A stretch of DNA of 19,571 nucleotides from positions 1-19,571 of the forward strand of contig JBMNOI010000072.1 in assembly GCA_050942995.1 (NCBI GenBank), in the 5' to 3' direction. The position numbers and the translations under genes are program-made. Shown here piece by piece: positions 15,594 to 19,571 of the stretch. Each line of letters begins with the position of its first letter. Within the stretch, counting starts at the first letter, position 1. Source of the DNA: JBMNOI01 sp050942995. GTDB lineage: Bacteria; Chloroflexota; Anaerolineae; UBA1429. The notes beneath the pieces are model-generated. The model did no database searches. It was not told the origin of the DNA and worked only from the letters and a program-made list of their open reading frames with translations.

Positions 15594-16583
15594 ATGAACT
15601 CTCGCGAGATCGTCATGCGTACGCTGGAGCACACTGGACCCGAACGACTGGCGGCCTCTTTCCCCGATCCCTACTGGAACGACCTGTGCCACCTTCACTA
15701 TACGCTGGAGGGGTTCAGCCGTGACTGGCAGGAGGTATCGCCGGGGCGGCAGGAGTATGTGGACGAGTGGGGCAACACCTGGGCGCGGCTGGACGAGACC
15801 AGCAAGGGCGAGGTGGTGCGCGGTGTGCTGGAGGACTGGGCCGATCTGGACCGGCTCACTCTGCCCGATCTGGCCAATCTGGCGAACTATGCGACGGTGC
15901 GCGAGATATGCGCCGAACCGGAGAACGATCGCTTTCGCATCGGCCACATGCCGGGATTCCCGTTCAACATCGCTCACAAGATGCGGCGACTGGATCACTT
16001 TTTGATGGACGTACTGCTCCATCCGGATGAGGTGCGCGAACTGCTCAAGCGGGTGGAGGATCTGCTGGCCGACGTCATCGTGCAGTACGCCCGGGCGGGG
16101 GTCGACGCAGTCATGTTCGTGGAGGATTGGGGTACCCAGCTCGCCTTGATGGTGAGCCCGAAAATGTGGCGAGAGATGTTCAAGCCGGGGTTCGTGCGCT
16201 TGTGTGGGGTGACCCACGCCGAAGGGATCAAGGTCTTTATGCATTCGTGCGGCAAGATCACCGCCATCATCCCCGACCTGATCGACGCCGGGATCGACCT
16301 GCTCCAGTTCGATCAGCCGCGGCTGCATGGGATCGATACTCTGGCCCAGTTTGCAGACCGCATCACCTTCTGGTGCCCGGTGGATATCCAGACCACGTTA
16401 CAGAGCGGGAGTGAAGAAGCCATCATCGCCGAGGCGCGGGAGCTGGTGGCCAAACTGGGCGGCCCCAGGGGTGGGTTCATCGCCGGCTACTATGCCGACA
16501 ACGCCTCCATCGGGCTGGACCCTTACTGGCAGGATATCGCCTGTCGGGCGTTCATGGAATGCGGGCGGTATACAGCGGGATGA
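15594..16583 (+). CDS. uroporphyrinogen decarboxylase/MtaA-like protein
   Basis: A 329-residue TIM-barrel protein of the UroD superfamily (COG0407). The start has AGGAG about 8 nt upstream. The region DAVMFVEDWGTQ near 165-176 is the family's barrel strand, and VFMHSCGKI holds His217 and Cys219. With Cys261 (WCPVDIQTTL) these match the His-x-Cys and distal Cys zinc ligands of corrinoid methyltransferases such as MtaA. The N-terminal arginines used by true heme-pathway UroD to bind propionates are not obvious, so heme synthesis is unlikely. No corrinoid protein gene is nearby. Many bacteria carry such paralogs beside sugar-acid catabolic genes, and here it faces a mannonate-dehydratase-like gene across a terminator. 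Methyl transfer or an unknown lyase reaction is possible. Confidence 0.8.
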   Translation: MNSREIVMRTLEHTGPERLAASFPDPYWNDLCHLHYTLEGFSRDWQEVSPGRQEYVDEWGNTWARLDETSKGEVVRGVLEDWADLDRLTLPDLANLANYATVREICAEPENDRFRIGHMPGFPFNIAHKMRRLDHFLMDVLLHPDEVRELLKRVEDLLADVIVQYARAGVDAVMFVEDWGTQLALMVSPKMWREMFKPGFVRLCGVTHAEGIKVFMHSCGKITAIIPDLIDAGIDLLQFDQPRLHGIDTLAQFADRITFWCPVDIQTTLQSGSEEAIIAEARELVAKLGGPRGGFIAGYYADNASIGLDPYWQDIACRAFMECGRYTAG

Positions 16584-16603
16584 CGGCCTCTATCGGTATA
16601 GCG

Positions 16604-16637
16604 AGAGGGGATGTCGCACGCGGCATCCCCTCTTTTC
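16604..16637 (+). terminator. intrinsic terminator between convergent genes
   Basis: AGAGGGGATG (16604-16613) pairs with CATCCCCTCT (16624-16633), extended inward by three pairs including a G-U. TTTTC follows on the plus strand. It ends the UroD-like transcript 20 nt after the stop codon. On the minus strand it lies about 80 nt after the UxuA-like gene and may serve both. Confidence 0.85.
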
Positions 16638-16713
16638 AAACAGGCCTCGATTTACGATGAGCTACTCTTCGTCGATGCGCTCCGGCTTGAAGATGACCGG
16701 GCGCGTCCCGTCA

Positions 16714-17763
16714 TTACTCGTTATTCACCGACTGGATGAGGGCCTTGATATAGCCCACCGAGAACGCCTCGGCGGCGCGGCGGCCGCCCACCATCGTCGG
16801 CAGATGGTCCGAGATGACGGCTCCGTCGAAATTCACCTCGCGCAGGGCGCGCATCACCCGGTGCATATCCATGTAGCCGTCATCCAGAAAGGTCTCCACA
16901 AATCCCTCGGGCATGGGCGCGGTGACGTTGCGGAAATGCACCTTGAACAGTTTGCCGAGGCCGCCAAAATAGCGGATGGTCTCGACCACATCCTTGCCCA
17001 TGGCCTCGCCCCCCTCCAGCCAGCAGCCGACGCAGAGGCACATGCCGATGTGGGGGCTGTCGGCCATCTCGATGGCCCGCCGATAGCCCTCGAAATCGCC
17101 AAAGATGCAACGGGGAATGCCGCCCAACGGGTACACCGGCGGATCATCGGGATGGATGCCGATATAGACGTCGGCCTCTTCGGCCACCGGCACCACCTTT
17201 TCGATAAAGTAGGCATAGTTCTCCCATAGCTCGTCCTCGGTGTACTCGCGGCCGTGGGAGAGAGGCGCCTGCCAGGTCTTGTCGATCCAGCGGCCCTCCC
17301 GGGCTCGATGCAGGCGAAAGGCACGTGAATCGGCTTCACCACGAATCATCTCGCGCCCGGTGCTCCAGATTCCGTTGCCCATGTGGGCATAAGTCGAGTA
17401 GTGGATGCCCGCCGCGCCCAGGTTGCGGATGTAGGTGAGGTACTCGTCTATCTTGGCATCGCGCCCCGGCAGGTTGAGGGTGATCTCTTCCATGTTGTGG
17501 CAACTGTGGTTGGCCAGCCGGTAGATCTTGAGTCCGTGAGACTCGAACCGCTTCTTGAGCGCCAGATAGTTCTCCAGTGTGTGATCGGCAGGATCGTTCA
17601 GTGAGGTCATCACCCATTCGACGCCGAGCTGGCGAATGAACCGGAGATCCTCATCGTCGGCCGTAGCCGGAACCTGGGTGCCGATCTGGATGCCCGGCCG
17701 CGAGGCGTAATAGCCGGGCACGGTGGATAGAGCATAACTCTGTGCGGCGATGCGATCGCTCAT
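16714..17763 (-). CDS. mannonate dehydratase-like TIM-barrel enzyme (UxuA family)
   Basis: A 349-residue protein of the UxuA family, which dehydrates D-mannonate to 2-keto-3-deoxygluconate in glucuronate breakdown. AGGAGG precedes the ATG by 7-8 nt. The family's metal-site residues are visible: His204 in GIHPDDPP, Cys244 in LCVGC, His276 in KVHFRNV and Asp319 in ISDHLP. The motif LGGIPRCIFGDFEGYRRAIE also fits. The N-terminal third departs from classical UxuA, without the FRWYG and RTDL-type segments, so another sugar acid may be the substrate. Xylose-isomerase-like TIM barrels are the alternative fold call, but the four ligands favour UxuA. It has its own promoter and converges with the UroD-like gene. 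Confidence 0.8.
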   Translation of the reverse strand: MSDRIAAQSYALSTVPGYYASRPGIQIGTQVPATADDEDLRFIRQLGVEWVMTSLNDPADHTLENYLALKKRFESHGLKIYRLANHSCHNMEEITLNLPGRDAKIDEYLTYIRNLGAAGIHYSTYAHMGNGIWSTGREMIRGEADSRAFRLHRAREGRWIDKTWQAPLSHGREYTEDELWENYAYFIEKVVPVAEEADVYIGIHPDDPPVYPLGGIPRCIFGDFEGYRRAIEMADSPHIGMCLCVGCWLEGGEAMGKDVVETIRYFGGLGKLFKVHFRNVTAPMPEGFVETFLDDGYMDMHRVMRALREVNFDGAVISDHLPTMVGGRRAAEAFSVGYIKALIQSVNNE

Positions 17764-17807
17764 GGGTGACCTCCTGGTGGGAACGGAGCGGATGATTCAT
17801 GACGCCG

Positions 17808-17836
17808 ATTATAGCCGGGCGGCGATGGGGCGACAA
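17808..17836 (-). promoter_or_regulatory. sigma70-like promoter of the UxuA-like gene
   Basis: On the minus strand TTGTCG (17836-17831) and a perfect TATAAT (17813-17808) are separated by 17 nt. The ATG follows about 45 nt after the -10 box. This is one of the best promoter matches in the window. Confidence 0.7.
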
Positions 17837-17842
17837 GGAGTG

Positions 17843-17892
17843 AGAATAAAACAGGAGCACCCCGGCGGGATACTCCCGCAGGATGCTCCTGT
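17843..17892 (-). terminator. intrinsic terminator of the second lipoprotein gene
   Basis: ACAGGAGCA (17851-17859) pairs with TGCTCCTGT (17884-17892), with an inner GCGGGA/TCCCGC hairpin (17865-17879). Read on the minus strand it starts about 20 nt after the stop codon and is followed by TTTTATTC, a proper U-rich tail. It overlaps the upstream edge of the next gene's promoter closely. Confidence 0.85.
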
Positions 17893-17913
17893 CCGTCACT
17901 GAGGAGAGGGCTA

Positions 17914-19023
17914 CTACTCTTCGATCATGAGCGTGACATCGGTCATATCTCCCGATTCACCGAGTACCAGAGTCACCTTACGAGAGTCTTTGCTGAACTC
18001 CATCATCTCGGGCGCCATGTCCGAGTCGAGCGACCAGCCCTCGGCGGCCATATTTTCTTTAAAGAATTCTACCGCCTCATCGAGGGTCATCGCCGTTTTG
18101 TACATGATCATGCCGCCCATGGTGGTCAGTTCCGTCGCATCATCCGCTATGGGGATATCGTCGGGGATCGATGATGCCCCCACGCCCTCGGGCGCCTCGA
18201 TGACGATATCGGCGTTGACGTCGGTCAGGTTCTGCTCGATGGTGTACGTGAACCAGCCTTCTTCACTATCGATAGTATGACCTTCCCAGTGGATGATCGA
18301 TTTGACGGGGGTCTCGTACTCGGTCGACAGCCATACTTCGACCTCGTATTTCTCGATGCCGGGAATGCCAAGCCAGTCGGCCATCTTATCATCGGCGCCG
18401 GAACGTTCCCATCTGTACGTGCAATAGCGCGTCTGGAGGCCGTTTTGTTCCGTCGTGCCTTTCTCACACGAAAGTTCGGCGTCGGCGGGCAGTTCGGGCT
18501 GCTCGATCCCAGACGTCGGATCCATATCGAGCACCTGGGAGTTGTCGATAGACATCCAGGTGTCGCCCATCTTCATATAAGAGGTGCCATCCATCTGGAT
18601 GATCTCTGTTGCCCAGTCGCCGGTGAGGACGGTGCGGGTAGCGGGCGGATCGCGCACATATTCCACCAACAGGTCCCAGCTGTCTGCTTCGCCCCCGGCT
18701 TCCCAGGAGACGTTCATCGCCATGCGATAGCTGTCGAGACTCTCCAGTGCCGAGAGCTCACCGAATTCGATGGTATCATCCGCATCATCTACCGGTTCGG
18801 TCTCGACATCCTCTGTTTCCTCTGCTTCCTCACCCTCGACGTCGGGATCGTCGACATCTTCTGGGACCATCGTGGGCTGATCATCTGCCGGCGCTTCTTC
18901 GGACGTCGCCGGCGGATCATCGGGCAGATCGGTGGGCTGTTCCGGAGCCTGCGGCCGACAACCGGCGATCAGCAAGGCAAGTGCGACGAGCATCAATAAG
19001 ACACGTAACGATTTGGTTCTCAT
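17914..19023 (-). CDS. secreted lipoprotein, possibly LprG/LolA-like
   Basis: A 369-residue lipoprotein. AGGAGAAACC directly precedes the ATG. The signal peptide has basic residues R2, K4 and R7, a hydrophobic core, and a perfect lipobox LIAGC with Cys22 as the lipidated residue. Residues 23-85 are a strongly acidic Asp/Glu/Pro linker. The rest looks like a beta-rich extracellular domain: MDGTSYMKMGDTWMSID near 145-160 is the kind of strand pair seen in LppX/LprG/LolA-like lipoproteins that test or bind lipids, while VWLSTEYETPVKSIIHW near 230 resembles the same fold. A C-terminal segment from about 300 (MYKTAMTLDEAVEFFKENMAAEGW) resembles small domains found fused to such proteins. Two cysteines, in LSCEK and RYCTYR, could form a disulfide. 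Function is a guess from fold features; no enzyme motif is seen. Confidence 0.75.
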   Translation of the reverse strand: MRTKSLRVLLMLVALALLIAGCRPQAPEQPTDLPDDPPATSEEAPADDQPTMVPEDVDDPDVEGEEAEETEDVETEPVDDADDTIEFGELSALESLDSYRMAMNVSWEAGGEADSWDLLVEYVRDPPATRTVLTGDWATEIIQMDGTSYMKMGDTWMSIDNSQVLDMDPTSGIEQPELPADAELSCEKGTTEQNGLQTRYCTYRWERSGADDKMADWLGIPGIEKYEVEVWLSTEYETPVKSIIHWEGHTIDSEEGWFTYTIEQNLTDVNADIVIEAPEGVGASSIPDDIPIADDATELTTMGGMIMYKTAMTLDEAVEFFKENMAAEGWSLDSDMAPEMMEFSKDSRKVTLVLGESGDMTDVTLMIEE

Positions 19024-19141
19024 GGTTTCTCCTGATGCCTTGTTATTGCGAGCAATAGCTCAACTTGCCGGCGCAATGGGAGACATCGCAAATACTATCG
19101 ATGAGATGATCGCCCATGGTCCGAACAACACGTGCACGGGA

Positions 19142-19169
19142 AGTATAGCAGTATCTACGGATCAGGCAA
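19142..19169 (-). promoter_or_regulatory. candidate promoter of the second lipoprotein gene
   Basis: On the minus strand TTGCCT (19169-19164) and TATACT (19147-19142) are separated by 16 nt. It implies a leader of about 110 nt before the ATG at 19023. Confidence 0.45.
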
Positions 19170-19398
19170 AGCATCCAGATCTCGCTAATCGATAGGTTCC
19201 GGGATTGTTTGTTTTTTTTTACGCCGGACATGTGGTGCGGGCCGGGCAGAACGCTGTCGACCGCTTCACCGCATCAGTCTGGGGGCACATAGTAGTGATG
19301 GGATACCGGCCGGCGCGCCGGTGATGCTGCCTGCGCCGTATGGCGGCGGTCCTGCCGCTTATCGAGCCGCCCATATCATCTATCCTCTGGTATAGAGT

Positions 19399-19431
19399 TT
19401 GCCGAGACGCTGTCCGGTCCGGTCTCGGCAA
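19399..19431. promoter_or_regulatory. 10-bp inverted repeat upstream of the last gene
   Basis: TTGCCGAGAC (19399-19408) pairs with GTCTCGGCAA (19422-19431), and the 13-nt loop contains CCGGTCCGG. It lies about 47 nt upstream of the -35 box of the following promoter, so it may be an operator or a leftover terminator. No U-tract follows. Confidence 0.4.
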
Positions 19432-19477
19432 GATTACGTATCACCTCGTCAAAAGTGGCCCTGTTATGCGCTTGCTC

Positions 19478-19506
19478 TTGTACTTTTTCTCTACTGCGTG
19501 TACAAT
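19478..19506 (+). promoter_or_regulatory. sigma70-like promoter of the gene leaving the window
   Basis: TTGTAC (19478-19483) and TACAAT (19501-19506) are spaced by 17 nt. The start codon lies 40 nt after the -10 box, behind an excellent ribosome binding site. Confidence 0.65.
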
Positions 19507-19545
19507 GCCCAATGACAACGTTTACCTGCTTAAAAGGAGGTTCCG

Positions 19546-19571
19546 ATGCCCCGCTCGTTTCATAATAAGAT
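19546..19571 (+). CDS. start of an unidentified gene, cut by the window end
   Basis: Only the first eight codons, MPRSFHNK, are present. AAAAGGAGG sits 5 nt before the ATG and a good promoter lies upstream, so the start is well supported although the product cannot be named. Confidence 0.6.

Larger units (their letters stand above)
19024..19545. other. 522-bp gap between divergent genes, no supported gene
   Basis: It holds the lipoprotein promoter on the minus side, a T9 tract (19212-19220), a 12-bp perfect palindrome CCGGCGCGCCGG (19310-19321), a 10-bp hairpin (19399-19431) and the promoter of the next gene. The short open frames here have no ribosome site or protein-like composition. Confidence 0.6.

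Noticed and set aside
19212..19220. T9 tract as an intrinsic terminator
   Set aside because: No GC-rich hairpin precedes it on the plus strand and no gene ends nearby in that direction.

Overview
This window looks like a stretch of chromosome from a high-GC bacterium, most likely a member of the Chloroflexota (Anaerolineae-like). That is an inference from lipoproteins with long Thr/Pro/Asp/Glu-rich linkers, a TreT-type trehalose synthase and consistent sigma70-like promoters (TTGnnn, 17-nt spacer, TATnnT) with AGGAG ribosome binding sites. No rRNA, tRNA, CRISPR array, transposase or phage gene was seen.

Left part (1-5100, plus strand): a surface lipoprotein with a GH99-like endo-alpha-mannosidase domain; a GT4 trehalose synthase (TreT) behind an unusually long 355-nt leader; and an enolase-family protein with its own strong promoter and a double-hairpin terminator. 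The enolase-like protein keeps the metal ligands but has lost several catalytic positions.

Middle (5122-12530, all minus strand): read in transcription order, a radical SAM/SPASM protein, an FAD-dependent CrtI-like oxidoreductase, a four-helix membrane protein and a flavodoxin broken by one in-frame TGA form a compact redox operon. Then come a ketopantoate-reductase-like enzyme with a downstream hypothetical gene, and a divergent glycerate-2-kinase-like (DUF4147/MOFRL) protein. The last converges on the enolase-like gene. In standard metabolism these two families share 2-phosphoglycerate, and both are altered here, so the pair is the best candidate for an undescribed pathway.

Right part (12660-19571): an HhH-GPD/endonuclease III-like DNA glycosylase without the lyase lysine, in a lower-GC patch; a ComM/YifB AAA+ ATPase; a UroD/MtaA-like TIM-barrel protein facing a mannonate-dehydratase-like (UxuA) enzyme across a shared terminator; a second lipoprotein (LprG/LolA-like guess); and the first codons of a gene leaving the window behind a good promoter.

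Stretches without genes: 1-250 holds a promoter and small dyads. 1769-2296 holds a perfect hairpin, a promoter and the long treT leader. 19024-19545 holds two outward-facing promoters, a T9 tract and two dyads. The other gaps are short.
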